A stretch of 64,000 nt of DNA from Homalodisca vitripennis (Eukaryota > Arthropoda > Insecta > Hemiptera > Cicadellidae), in the NCBI RefSeq assembly GCF_021130785.1, contig NC_060210.1, positions 187,000,501-187,064,500 of the forward strand, given 5' to 3'. The position numbers and the translations under genes are program-made. The notes beneath the pieces were generated by a model. It did no database searches. It was not told where the DNA came from and was given only the letters and a program-made list of their open reading frames with translations. Below, piece by piece: positions 1 to 10,062 of this stretch. Numbering within the stretch: position 1 is the stretch's first letter; every line of letters begins with the position of its first letter.

Positions 1-135
1 ACATGTTGTCTTGATGGTGGAAAGAAATAAAAAAAACCTTAAAAATTCATTAACGCAAATTATGATTGGCGTCGAAAATATAATTTACTCGAATAATAAG
101 TGTTCATTCAAGTGTAAAAACCAATTAAATTGTAT

Positions 136-158
136 GCGAAGCCGCGAGAAACTGATAG
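136..158 (+). repeat. Decayed Helitron 3' end
   Basis: The bases ATGCGAAGCCGCGAGAAACT followed by GATAG match the 3' terminus of the clear Helitrons at 4945-5615 and 40388-41051 (GCGAAGCCGCGGGAAACAGCTAG) with a few changes. No 5' end is visible because the window starts here. The satellite array begins immediately after it, so the array may have grown next to or inside an old Helitron. Confidence 0.35.
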
Positions 159-159
159 T

Positions 160-1314
160 CAAGGCCTCGCAGACTCGCTATTGTTTGCCTTAGCAAGCGA
201 CCGCGTGCCGACTAATTTCATATACACCTCAGCATCGGAAGCTGGAGTTTGTCACCAAATCGAGAAGTAGTAGTATCTTGCCGGTGGCCCCGGGACCTTG
301 GATGATCCGGTGGTGTATCAAGGCCTCGCGGACTCCCTATTGTTTGCCTTAGCAAGCGACCGCGTGCCGACTCATTGCATATATACCTCAGCATCGGAAG
401 CTGGAGTTTGTCACCAAGTCGAGAAGTAGTAGTATCTTGCCGGTGGCCCCGGGACCTTGGATGATCCGGGGGTGTATCAAGGCCTCGCGGACTCCCTATT
501 GTTTGCCTTAGCAAGCGACCGCGTGCCGACTCATTGCATATATATCTCACCATCGGAAGCTGGAGTTTGTCACCAAGTTGAGAAGTAGTAGTATCTTGCC
601 GGTGGCCCCGGGACCTTGGATGATCCGGTGGTGTATCAAGGCCTCGCGGACTCCCTATTGTTTGCCTTAGCAAGCGACCGCGTGCCGACTCATTGCATAT
701 ACACCTCAGCATCTGAAGCTGGGGGTTTTTCACCAAGTCGAGAAGAGTAGTATCTTGCCGGTGGCCCCGGGACCTTGGATGATCCGGGGGTGTATCAAGG
801 CCTCGCGGACTCCCTATTGTTTGCCTTAGCAAGCGACCGCGTGCCGACTCATTGCATATACCTACCATCAGTCACCAAGTAGTAGTAATATCTTGCCGGT
901 GGCCCCGGGACCTTGGATGATGATCCGGTAGTATATCAAGGTGACTCCCTATTGTTTGCCTTAGCAAGCGACCGCGTGCCGACTCATTGCATATATACCT
1001 CAGAAGTAGTAGTACGGTGGCCCCGGGACCTTGGATGATCCGGTAGTATATCAAGGCCTCGCGGACTTAGTAGCAAGCGACCGCGTGCCGACTCATTGCA
1101 TATATACCTCAGAAGTAGTAGTATCTTGCCGGTGGCCCCGGGACCTTGGATGATCCGGTAGTATATCAAGGCCTCGCGGACTCCCTATTGTTTGCCTTAG
1201 CAAGCGACCGCGTGCCGACTCATTGCATGTACACCTCAGCATCGGAAGCTGGAGTTTGTCACCAAGTTGAGAAGTAGTAGTATCTTGCCGGTGGCCCCGG
1301 GACCTCGGATGATC
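160..1314. repeat. 159-bp tandem repeat (satellite), 8 units
   Basis: The unit landmark CAAGGCCTCGC starts at 160, 319, 478, 637, 796, 937 (damaged), 1052 and 1167. The first five units are exactly 159 bp apart. The last three intervals are 141, 115 and 115 bp because of internal deletions. Units are GC-rich (GGTGGCCCCGGGACCTTGGATG) against an AT-rich background. Since 159 is 53 codons, the minus strand stays open for 216 residues across the regular units, giving a 53-residue repeat. I treat this ORF as a by-product of the period: it lacks a recognisable domain and the deleted units break the frame. Confidence 0.9.
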
Positions 1315-1601
1315 ATATATTTAATTCAAATGCTTGAAGTGTTCATATTCACGATAAATTCCATATATGCATTAATAACCCTCTTAAAGTATTGCATTGA
1401 TTTAATTTTGAAAACAATCCTGAAGTTTATGAAGTCAATTAGAGAACGAATTCCAGTTTTGTAAATAATTTAAATGTATGTTCAATTTTAATTCCTGTAA
1501 CATACAGGATTATTGTGTAATACACAATTCATACATAGGTTTTGTCCAATGTAATATATTTCTAGTTATTTTTACTTCGATGGTAATTTTTTAAACAAGG
1601 T

Positions 1602-1800
1602 TACACATGAAGAAGCATAACTTCTGGATATTAATGTTTGAAGGGTTAAGGGATTTTTAGAGGAACTTTCGTTGGCTGAACGCATTAGTGAAGGCTTTCC
1701 TGCCAGTCGCTGATTAATGAAATCCGATTTCTCTCTGACTGTACGCACGATAAGCTTCGAACTAGTTGACCTAAAGTAACGTATAATTCGATTATAATGC
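1602..1800 (+). repeat. Dispersed repeat, copy 1 (mate near 17.6 kb)
   Basis: This stretch shares an ordered series of blocks with 17530-17700: a GG(A/G)TTTTTA block, TTGGCTGAAYG, CC(C/T)GCCAGT, ATGAATGAAATC or TTAATGAAATCC, then CTTCGAACTAGTTGACC against TTTCGAACGAGTTGACC. The GCTGARCGTTAGTGAA-like word also occurs inverted near 9497 and 25211. It is an old dispersed repeat of unknown class. The 86-residue minus-strand ORF over it has no recognisable domain. Confidence 0.55.
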
Positions 1801-2034
1801 ATCTTGTAACATTGGATATTGTTATAGATCAAAATTATTAATATTATACAATAAACTTATCTTCTTACTGCCTGGCCACATTAGCATTTAAATAATCTAA
1901 TCGAAGCGATTCGTACATGTCTAATTATATACATGAATTATTTTCAATATTTAAGTATATTCCAATAAAATTACGTATTTGTAAAGGTCTGTAAAAACAA
2001 TATCCTTACAAACAAAAATAATATTTTGTTACAG

Positions 2035-2080
2035 CAATATTGTACGAAAGTAATATGCAATATTGTACGAAAGTAATATG
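2035..2080. repeat. 23-bp exact tandem duplication
   Basis: A 23-bp word beginning CAATATTGTACGAAAG is present twice, head to tail, without differences. This is a recent local slippage or duplication event in otherwise featureless AT-rich DNA. Confidence 0.8.
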
Positions 2081-3613
2081 GTTGGTACTAAATAAACCAT
2101 TGTTTAATATTTGTATTTATTCGTAGAATAGCGAAATTATCATTTGGCGGAAATGTATACGATTTCTTTTACTTTCCAGCCCTGAAATTGTCGGTCTTTA
2201 GTTGAAACGTCAAATCAGTATATGTTTGATGACCGTATTTTTATCAATATAATTTAAATATTATTAATAGTTGTAATTAAGTTAGATAAAAAAAACTGGA
2301 TCAAAATGAAAACATAAAGAGTTTTCTTGTTATTTTATATTGATAGATCAGTTGAAATTAAACAATATTTTAATTGAAATATGGATTTTTGTACTAGATG
2401 AATTTATTCTCTAAAGAGAAATGTTTATTGGTAATATTTACGTTTTTAAATAAGCGAAGACCAAAAATAAGCAAGTAAAGTATCACTAACAGATAACTTG
2501 AGTGATAATTTTAAATTAATAGCGTAACTACAGTTATTATTAATAACTAAAGAGTTTTTTCCAGCTTTTTTACTAAATTCTATTCAAAAATGCACTCTCT
2601 CTCTAATCACCCCCCTCTCACCCTCTCTCTTGACATTTTAATTACAAAAGAATGATCGATCTACTTGTTGTTAAAACTTAAGCAGTTACAGCGTGGATGT
2701 TGTATAAATAGTTCCGGCATTTTATTATTTTATTTTGAGTCTTTTTTCTGTGTGATGTGAATTGGCCTCAACACCACTATTCTACCACGAATATATCGTA
2801 ATGAAGACCTGTATTAGTTACTGAATTACAATTAAGTAACTGTCATGTTACTTAACAGTAAAACAACACTTTAATGTCACTGAAATAAAAAATAAATGCC
2901 AATCCGTAGAGTTTAAGGGGGCACAAGAGTGAGCTACCGACCGCGCATCTAAGGCTGAACTTAAAAAAAAAATTTTAAAGGGGAGACCGATCGACTTTTA
3001 AGCCTTATTCTGTCCGTCCTCATGGGCCACTGGCATGTGCGAGGATCTTATCAAACAAAATAAGGGGGAGTGTCGATACAGTACAAGGTTGATGGTACTG
3101 ATAAAAAGTGCCACATGGGGCTTAAGTTTAAAACCGTTTTATCAATAGGAATTAGTTTGAATTCATAAATATATTACTAACTTAGATTTTAGTAGCTGAA
3201 TATTAATGAACAGTAAAATATACGTTTATCTGTTAATACTGTAGTTGTATACTTTATATACACTATATAGTTTCCTATGTAAAATGATCAACTGAATCTA
3301 AATGATAAAAAATTATTACTAAGAGATAATTGTATTTTTTCCTAATTAATTAGCGATGAGACACTAAGATTTTTACTGTAGTAAACACTACTATAGTGAA
3401 AATATTCGTGGATTTGAGACGAGTTTTTAACTGTAGGCCCATGTTGAAAATATAGCCTAAGGTGCATGGTCGGCATCTAACCACCATTCCCTTTCAAGCT
3501 AAATAAGAATTACTCATTTCAAGACAGAAACGTGTGTTGTGTTTCATGTATATCGCTGATATGTGTAATATCACAAGCAAAACAATCTTAGTAGTACTTA
3601 TAACTTGCATACA
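2081..3613. other. No gene seen
   Basis: AT-rich DNA with scattered stops in all frames. A CT-rich run lies at about 2590-2632. A slightly GC-richer patch at 2910-3120 contains GGGGGCACAAGAGTGAGC and looks like unclassified repeat. I see no RNA gene or coding exon. Confidence 0.5.
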
Positions 3614-3615
3614 TA

Positions 3616-4078
3616 CAAGGTGTTTGAAAAGTCTGGGTATGGCTTAATATTTTACAAACCATAGCAGATAATATCTATAAACTTTGCACAGTGTCATATG
3701 GCTATGTAAACTATTTTTCCTTGCTATTACCATGACATGCCAACCATGGGGGTACGGCCCACAGAGGAAAACATGGAAATCTTAAATTGAAAGCATGGGT
3801 CGAGTGATACCTCATTTTAAAGAGCTCACTTAGTAGAGTTGAATGCCGCAAACCGCATCTCAAAAGGTTTATCCAATCAGAAATGGCGGGTTGTTTTAGG
3901 TACACATTGTGAAGTACATTATGTGTACATATGGGGGCGTCCCCTCATGGTTGGCATGTCATGGTAATAGCAAGGAAAAATAGTTTACATAGCCATATGA
4001 CACTGTGCAAAGTTTATAGATGTTATCTGCTATGGTTTGTAAAATATTAAGCCGTACCCAGACTTTTCAAACATCTTG
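3616..4078. mobile_element. Mariner-type MITE with ~135-bp terminal inverted repeats
   Basis: The left arm begins CAAGGTGTTTGAAAAGTC at 3616 and the right arm ends with its complement at 4078. Arms run to about 3748 and from about 3946, with only a handful of mismatches (GGTATGGC against GGTACGGC, GATAATATC against GATAACATC). TA dinucleotides flank both ends (3614-3615 and 4079-4080), the target duplication expected of Tc1/mariner elements. The unique centre is about 200 bp and carries no transposase. A 64-residue minus-strand ORF inside is uninformative. Non-autonomous; the parent transposase is not in this window as far as I can see. Confidence 0.8.
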
Positions 4079-4159
4079 TATATAATTTGTAGATGAACAT
4101 ATTCAAACGGTGAGGCGAGAGATTAAGATTATAATAGATAAACTACTACTTGAATCCTA

Positions 4160-4590
4160 TGCCAACACAGAAAAAATTAAAACACGCAGTAATAAAATAT
4201 TTAGTGGGAGAAAATACCAAGTATAGCTTTATTGGGTTTATAATACAGACAAAAACAAAGAGCTCAAACAAAGAACGGATTCTATAAAGAACCCACAAAA
4301 GATATCAACAAAGATCTCTCAGACACAAAGCCGGCTTTATTGTCTTTCTTGCTTCCTTCGAGTTGTTCTTGAAAGTAGAATCTCAATGTACAGTCGATTA
4401 CGTAGGTTTCTGCCCTTAAACCAGTCGTTATTAAAAAGAATAGCAATGCACTTTACCCATCGAATTAAATTAACAGACTCACAATACTTTGAACTAAATC
4501 ACACAATTATTAGTTCATTTGTCGTTGATTTTCATAACTTTTTTTTAGAAAAAATATAACTCACGGGGCTCATGCACTAAACAAAACTAC
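4160..4590 (+). repeat. Dispersed repeat family X, copy A
   Basis: A core at 4250-4420 (ACAAAGAGCTCAAACAAAGA onward) is nearly identical to 18840-19025, including AAGAACCCACAAAAGATATC and CAGTCGATTACGTAGGT. Flanking homology fades but continues to about 4585 (CGGGGCTCATGCACT against TGGGACTCATACACT). Both copies have the same orientation. No terminal repeats, coding motif or target duplication are visible, so the class is unknown. Confidence 0.7.
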
Positions 4591-4944
4591 ATGTGACACA
4601 CGAGAGATACTGATATAGACTCTAAAACACACATTACTCTCAGTTCCAAGGTCAGTGACTAATAGAACTATGAAAAGTAACTCTGGTACGCCGAGCCTGA
4701 GTTTTCATTTACTGCCGAAGTAGATGCTACATAGTGGATCAATGACAATGTGGAGTAAACGGCAAATTATTGTAGTAAAAAAAATATTTTTAAAAACTGC
4801 GAGTAAATTATTTGTTGTCAGATTACGTGATTACGTGTGTTATTTAAGCTATTAAAAGTTGTTTAATTCTGAGTTGGTAAAATTGGTAATATCATTATTT
4901 GCCATTCCTGTTGCTAATGAAAAGAAACTAATTAAAACAAACAA

Positions 4945-5615
4945 TCTATATATATAAAAATGAAACTGTTCGTGTGTAACAGCATCACTCACAAACGGCT
5001 GGACGGATTCGCCTAATTTTTTTTTAATTTGTTCGTCTTGATCTGTAGAATGTTATAGGATACTTTTTATCCCTTTCCCGATTCAGGATTCCGCCCCACT
5101 GGTTACAGAAATACCCATAAGAAATGCATTGCAGCAAACATATGTTATTAAGTGAAAGAGTCTTTTCAAATTTTTTAATCAGCTGTTCTTTGTAAACATA
5201 CGCGTATATAATGCGACAAAAAATATATTTATATATAAATTTCTTTACACTTATAGTTTTAAAGCATAGAGTAAGCTTAAGAGAAACGACAAATTTTGTT
5301 TAAACTGTTTCTGCTATCATAATATATAAAAATGAATGTTTGTGTGTTTGTCCTTTATAGACTCAGAAACTATTGGACCGATCACTATGAAAATTTGTAT
5401 TTTTCTATGTAGAAGGTTTATACGCAATGCCCATTGATGTAACTAACCACCAGGCTGTACTGCAAGATATAAAAGTTATCAAAGCGCCTGCACATTATAA
5501 ACTGCAATTACAACACAGTAGTTACGTATATTAAAATATCCAAACACTATTTGAAGGCAAAGAAATATACGGGCAAAGCTTAAGAGACGCGTGCGAAGCC
5601 GCGGGAAACAGCTAG
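4945..5615 (+). mobile_element. Non-autonomous Helitron with two 5' heads
   Basis: It starts with TC (TCTATATATATAAAAATG) after a host A and ends with CTAG before a host T (A|T target). A GC-rich, potentially hairpin-forming segment, CGCGTGCGAAGCCGCGG, lies just before the CTAG end. These are the standard Helitron hallmarks. A second, different Helitron-like 5' head, TCATAATATATAAAAATGAA, lies internally at about 5320. The 671-bp copy is nearly identical, internal head included, to the reverse-oriented copy at 40388-41051. There is no Rep/helicase ORF. Confidence 0.8.
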
Positions 5616-5890
5616 TACATTATACTAAAGTAATTGGAATGGAGACAAAACAACTTTTACATTACAGAAGAAATAAACAGCTGTTCACATTAATCAGCTC
5701 ATTGACTTTAAATCAGCTGTTCAGAGTAAAACAGTTTAGAAAACTATACTTCCTGTTGTGTAGTGTGTAAAACATGGTATTATGTTTAATAGTACTAATC
5801 AGTTGTTTGTTATCCGATTTTAATGAGACAACCACTGTTAGATTTAGAATAAAGGATACAACATTTTAATATTCTTATAAAATTTTCATA
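5616..5890. other. No gene seen
   Basis: AT-rich spacer between the Helitron and the next MITE, with several CAGCTG words but no recognisable feature. Confidence 0.5.
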
Positions 5891-6194
5891 CAGGGTATCG
5901 ATTTTGCGGAATTTAAGATCAAAATTTATGATTGGCTGCCATTTTGAAACGGGTAAAGATAGTTTGTTCATATTCATTTCTCAAATGGGCATAAAATAGG
6001 CCAACACAACTGAAAAGTTTCATAACTTTATCTTTACTGGTATAAAAGATATAACTTTTTTGATAAAAATCACATACGGACAGATAGACGGAAAACTAAA
6101 CGTTTTAGGACATACCTCCATATGAAGTTTTTTGCTCATTTTCACGTTTAGAACAAAATACCAAAATATTGGAACACCTTTAGGAAACACCCTG
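5891..6194. mobile_element. Small TA-flanked MITE-like element
   Basis: The left end reads TA|CAGGGTATCGATTTTGCGG and the right end reads AGGAAACACCCTG|TA. The short terminal inverted repeat (CAGGGT...ACCCTG) and the TA duplication fit a degraded mariner/IS630-type MITE of 304 bp. The terminal match is short, so this is less certain than the 3616-4078 element. Confidence 0.4.
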
Positions 6195-7860
6195 TATATA
6201 TACACACTTAAAAATCAAGTCTGTTTACATTTTATTAACGGTGTTAAGGAACAGAATGCATGTACAAATGTTTTGCATGATTTAATAAACATTGGTTAGT
6301 GTGCGCTATCGCATCCTGTTGTAAAATAGTATATGAGCGTCTGGCACGTGTCCCAGATTTACTCTGAACATGGTATAGCTTAGTCTATGTTTACGATTGA
6401 AAATCTTTCATGTACAAAGGCATGCAAAAATAAAAACATTACGCTTTGAGTGAAAGAAATGTATTCACACTGATTTTAGTGCTATGGTGTAAAAATACTC
6501 AATAGAAGTAAGTGATGCGATTGACAAATGAAGATAAAATACAAATATTGAGTATCACTAACTAATATCTTATCTCACATTATATATCATAGTTGCTACT
6601 GTTATTTAACTTCTGTTTAAAATGTTAAATACTAATTAAATTTATTCTTTTATTTCCACTTACTATTGCACGATACTTTCGTTTCTAGGATTGACATTTA
6701 CCTACTTCATCTGGTGTAAAAAAGATCCTAAACCATTATAAAAGTAAACGACGGCCTTTATTGCTGATGAATAAGAGAGCAAATTTCATCAAGTAGTTTC
6801 TTTTATGTTCAGGCAATCAGACTATTTTCAAGGCTCATAAGGTGCCGCAATTGCTTCTTTATCATCCTATTATTGCTCTTGCTGATTTTCCATATAAACG
6901 CAAACAAGGTAGTTTTAGAAGTGTAGCCATGTTTACATATTTTAAGAAAATTCTTAGTAAAGTTACAACACAAAAAAAATTTTGAACGCCACTAATATAC
7001 TTTTTATCATGTTCAAATAATATTGAAAATGAATTTCAAGGAGACCATGCATGGAAAATAATGGTTAAGTGTAAAGTAATAGATTTGAAACACGACGCTG
7101 AAGTAAAGGTCTAATTCAATGTTATGGTCTGTCAGAATATTATGCAACAATAAAACAGGATGCAACAAAGCAGGACTGTATTGACTATAGCAGTAGCATC
7201 ATTATTAGATCTCCATACATTTGAATACGGAACAGGACTTCTGCACCAAAGCAGCTGCACCAGATTTTATGACTGTAGTAAAGTTCGCAGTGAACTACCT
7301 CTACTGTTTGTTTATGTTTAACATTTCTTTGTTTTGCAACACTTTTAAGTATTATAATAATGAATCATTATTATAGCGTTAACCCTGTATATAAAAATTT
7401 GTATAAGCTAATAGTGACTGGAATCATATATATTATTAAAACTTTAAATCAATGCTAAATTATTTCAATAAATAGGTCTTTAAAAGTAATTTAATATTTT
7501 TCAGACTATTAGTATGTATTTCTATTAAATTCGTTATCGCCGCTGAAATAAAGAGCCTATGCATTCCTTAAAGTAGCCTTAAGTCTGAATCCAGGATTAA
7601 TTATGATAGTCGTCAAGCTTAAGGTACAGCTTTTCAATATATTGTTAAAACTTGCATTTCTATACATTTTGGAAGAAATAAACTGTTATAAATGTTAATT
7701 TAATCTATATTAACTATCTTTAAACCTGCACTTTCTAGGCTCCAGTTGAGAGGTTTATGATCAATGGAGGTGGTGCAATCGTTTTTGGTTGTCATGTTAT
7801 TTACTAATTTTTACAGTAGTCATAGCCTAAAAGATATTTTTTTGGCTGTTTTATACATTA
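6195..7860. other. No gene seen
   Basis: AT-rich DNA with frequent stops on both strands. I found no coding exon, RNA gene or complete transposon. ACCCTGTATATA at about 7384 resembles an orphan MITE end. Confidence 0.5.
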
Positions 7861-7863
7861 TCG

Positions 7864-7950
7864 TTCAGTGGTATATAGAATCAGTAACACCATTTTGTGA
7901 TCTGCAATCTAATGTCTGCCTCAGGTGGATAACTATAATCAATGTCTAAC
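7864..7950 (+). repeat. Orphan arm of the foldback repeat family
   Basis: The order CGTTCAGTG, CAGTAACACCATTTTGTGATC, TGCAATCTAATG, CTGCCTCAGGT repeats the arm of the foldback element at 8964-9308 (CGTTCAGTGAAACA, CAGTAACACTACGTTTCGAG, TGCAATCTGATC, TTCTTCAGGT) with substitutions. No partner arm is visible nearby, so this is a solo or decayed copy. Confidence 0.55.
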
Positions 7951-7959
7951 CAAGGGAGA

Positions 7960-8060
7960 AGTACTTATGCCACGTGTCGTAACAGGTTTCGCTGAGGTCG
8001 CATGCAAAGTTCCAAATCTTTAGCTCATTTCATTCTCAAGATATCCTGTGGGCAGAGTAT
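7960..8060 (+). repeat. Dispersed repeat shared with the 18.1-kb region
   Basis: GCCACGTGTCGTAACAGG, then TTTCGCTGAGGTCGCATGCA and TAGCTCATTTCATTCTC, align with the reverse complement of about 18060-18150 (CCACGTGTCCCGTAACAGGC, TTCGTTGAGGATGTATGCA, TAGCTCATTTTGTTACT). The following AAGATATCCTGTGG word recurs near 33020 (GAGATATCCTATGG). Old repeat, class unknown. Confidence 0.55.
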
Positions 8061-8094
8061 GGCTCAATACGTTATAAAATAGAGGTTCATCAAT

Positions 8095-8222
8095 AAATCC
8101 GCCCTGTGTTGCTAGATTTCGCTTGTCAGCTTTTGTCAGCTGGGTGGGTGTCACCCCAAAAAAGGTGACATCCGGTGCGGCCCGCCCCCGCAGTCCCCCT
8201 TTTGCTACGCCACTGAGGTAAG
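8095..8222 (-). repeat. Repeat fragment ending CAGTGGCGTAGC
   Basis: On the minus strand the sequence starts CTCAGTGGCGTAGCAAAAGG and runs into a very GC-rich block (CGGGGGCGGGCCGCACC) followed by GTCACC...GGTGAC, a short inverted repeat. CAGTGGCGTA-type ends are familiar from dispersed animal repeats, possibly hAT-related, but I see no opposite end or target duplication. A related word, CAGTGGCGTATAGCC, occurs on the plus strand at about 8935. The 147-residue minus-strand ORF across this area is not a believable gene. Confidence 0.4.
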
Positions 8223-8963
8223 GTATTAAACATGTCGATAATTTTGCTTTTGATAAAGTAGAAAGCACGTCCATGAGAGACAGACAGCTATGTATAATGT
8301 AGAATGTTTTTCGCTGGGTTCTGAAATGGAAAAAAATGAAACATTCTTTATTTATACAGGCAAAGTTGGGGCCGAATGTTGGCCTGAATGTCGGCTTGAA
8401 TAAGTCAACGTTCATAACAATGTAAAACTTTGGCGTGAAACCGCGGCTGTAACGTAAGTTCAACCAATTCTACACCATCCGTGTAACTTCGTGTACAATG
8501 TATGACCACTAACAGCGTAATAAGTTGGTTTGAAAGTTTAGTAACTAAACGGAATACATAGTTTAGTGATTATGTTATAAATTGTATGTAATTCTCAAAG
8601 TCTAATAAAGGTTTAATATTGTGCTATCCTAATTAGATTAATTAATCGCAAGAGCAGATGATTTATTAACCGATAAAGACAAAAAATATTCCCTTGATTG
8701 AATTAATGGGAAATGTTCTTAATATGTAAATCATAGTTTTAATTTTTAATACACGGCTTAGTAAATTAAATACACTAAGAGTATGCCACACCATGTGTCA
8801 CGTAACTAAAGTTGTATGCAAGATATAAAGTATATTTTATTGAGATCTCCTGTCGGCAAATAGATAATAATTTTTACATCTCCAGGCCAGGAAAAGAAAA
8901 ATTTTCTCAGCCTCAATGAGTTACCAGTGCACTTCAGTGGCGTATAGCCAAATCAAATATATA
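8223..8963. other. No gene seen
   Basis: AT-rich spacer between repeats with no recognisable gene or RNA. Confidence 0.5.
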
Positions 8964-9308
8964 GAAGGAAACAGGATTTTTCCGGAAATTTGCCATCGTT
9001 CAGTGAAACAATAAATCAGTAACACTACGTTTCGAGATCTGCAATCTGATCTCTTCTTCAGGTAATAACTAACCTAATACATAATTAAAAACTAGGTTAA
9101 AATAAGCAAATCATACCAAAGCGTTGTGGCACGCCTAAGTCTGGAATCACAACCACCTTTTTTGTTTATTTTAACCTAGTTTGTAATTATGTATTAGGTT
9201 AGTTATTACCTGAAGAAGAGATCAGATTGCAGATCTCGAAACGTAGTGTTACTGATTTATTGTTTCACTGAACGATGGCAAAATGTCCGGAAAAATCATG
9301 TTTCCTTC
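8964..9308. mobile_element. Foldback/MITE element with ~145-bp inverted arms
   Basis: The left arm (8964-9108) begins GAAGGAAACAGGATTTTTCC and the right arm (9164-9308) is its reverse complement with a few changes. A spacer of about 55 bp separates them. Each arm carries the family core CACTACGTTTCGAGATCTGC with TCTTCTTCAGGT, also present near 7.9, 14.4, 16.0, 22.3, 23.8, 24.1 and 29.7 kb. No clear target duplication is visible. Non-coding. Confidence 0.75.
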
Positions 9309-9974
9309 ACAATCCTTCCATCGTCAAAAATAACCTTCAAACAAACAATATATAGACCATTTACCATCACAAAAGTCAATATTGTCCATACAGAAATGAA
9401 ATGTCATGCACAATTTCAAGTCGTTTGGTAAGTTAATTTTCGAGATATGTTGACCGAAAAATAGAAAGAAAAGCAGAAATAAAATTTTGTTCATCCCCCT
9501 TCACTAACGCTCGGCCATTAATATTAAGCAAATTATTTCACTACATTATATATTAATTATATATGATTTTTAGCCCTATGCACTTAAATAGAAAAGTACT
9601 GTACGGTGTGGGAATGTGTTTTGCAAAACACAATTTTGTATTAAAAAATCGCCCTCAGAAAGTAAAACTTAAGAGTTTTTTTAAAACACCAACCACACCA
9701 CAAGTTAACTTAAAATCTAGTTTTGGGACGGCCTGCATTATTTTTATGATTTTTTATGTTTATGTAACTATTACTTATAGATGCATAAAGCATCACGACT
9801 TTTGTTTCTATCATAGAGAAATCATTTATTCTTAAAGAATTTTGTTTAAATTTTATAAAACACCAAATAGACATTACTCGTATATTTTTTTCATGATGTA
9901 TTTTTTTACTCCATAACACTTGTGTTTGTAAATTTACGTTAAAGTATATTTACTATCTCTGAAAATTCTCTATT
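9309..9974. other. No gene seen
   Basis: AT-rich DNA; ORFs of 61-90 residues here have no domain and overlap on both strands. An inverted copy of the TTCACTAACGCTCGG word lies at about 9499. Confidence 0.5.
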
Positions 9975-9979
9975 TTGAA

Positions 9980-10062
9980 CTTTCCCCATTTTTGGATTTG
10001 AACCCGTGATCTCTAAGTTAGAGAGCGTTGACTATCCTCATTTGGTCTTTGGAGCACAAAAC
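9980..10062 (-). pseudogene. tRNA-like sequence, probably a SINE head
   Basis: On the minus strand a good B box (GGGTTCAAATCC) follows an anticodon-arm-like segment, CTCT-CTAACTT-AGAG, a 4-bp stem closing a 7-base loop. Further upstream, GGATAGTCAACGCTCTC resembles a D-arm. The A box is degraded and the acceptor arm does not close, so this is not a working tRNA. A tRNA-derived SINE head or tRNA pseudogene is the best reading. No poly(A) tail was identified. Confidence 0.5.

Noticed and set aside
218..868. 216-residue minus-strand ORF with 53-residue repeats
   Set aside because: It is produced by the 159-bp period of the satellite (53 codons). It has no recognisable domain, and the eroded units at 937-1314 break the frame.
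8020..8463. 147-residue minus-strand ORF
   Set aside because: It crosses two unrelated dispersed repeats and has no coherent domain.
9225..9275. A functional hammerhead ribozyme in the foldback arm
   Set aside because: The core has an extra base before stem II, stem I does not pair well and other family members lack CTGA; kept only as a hypothesis in the findings.
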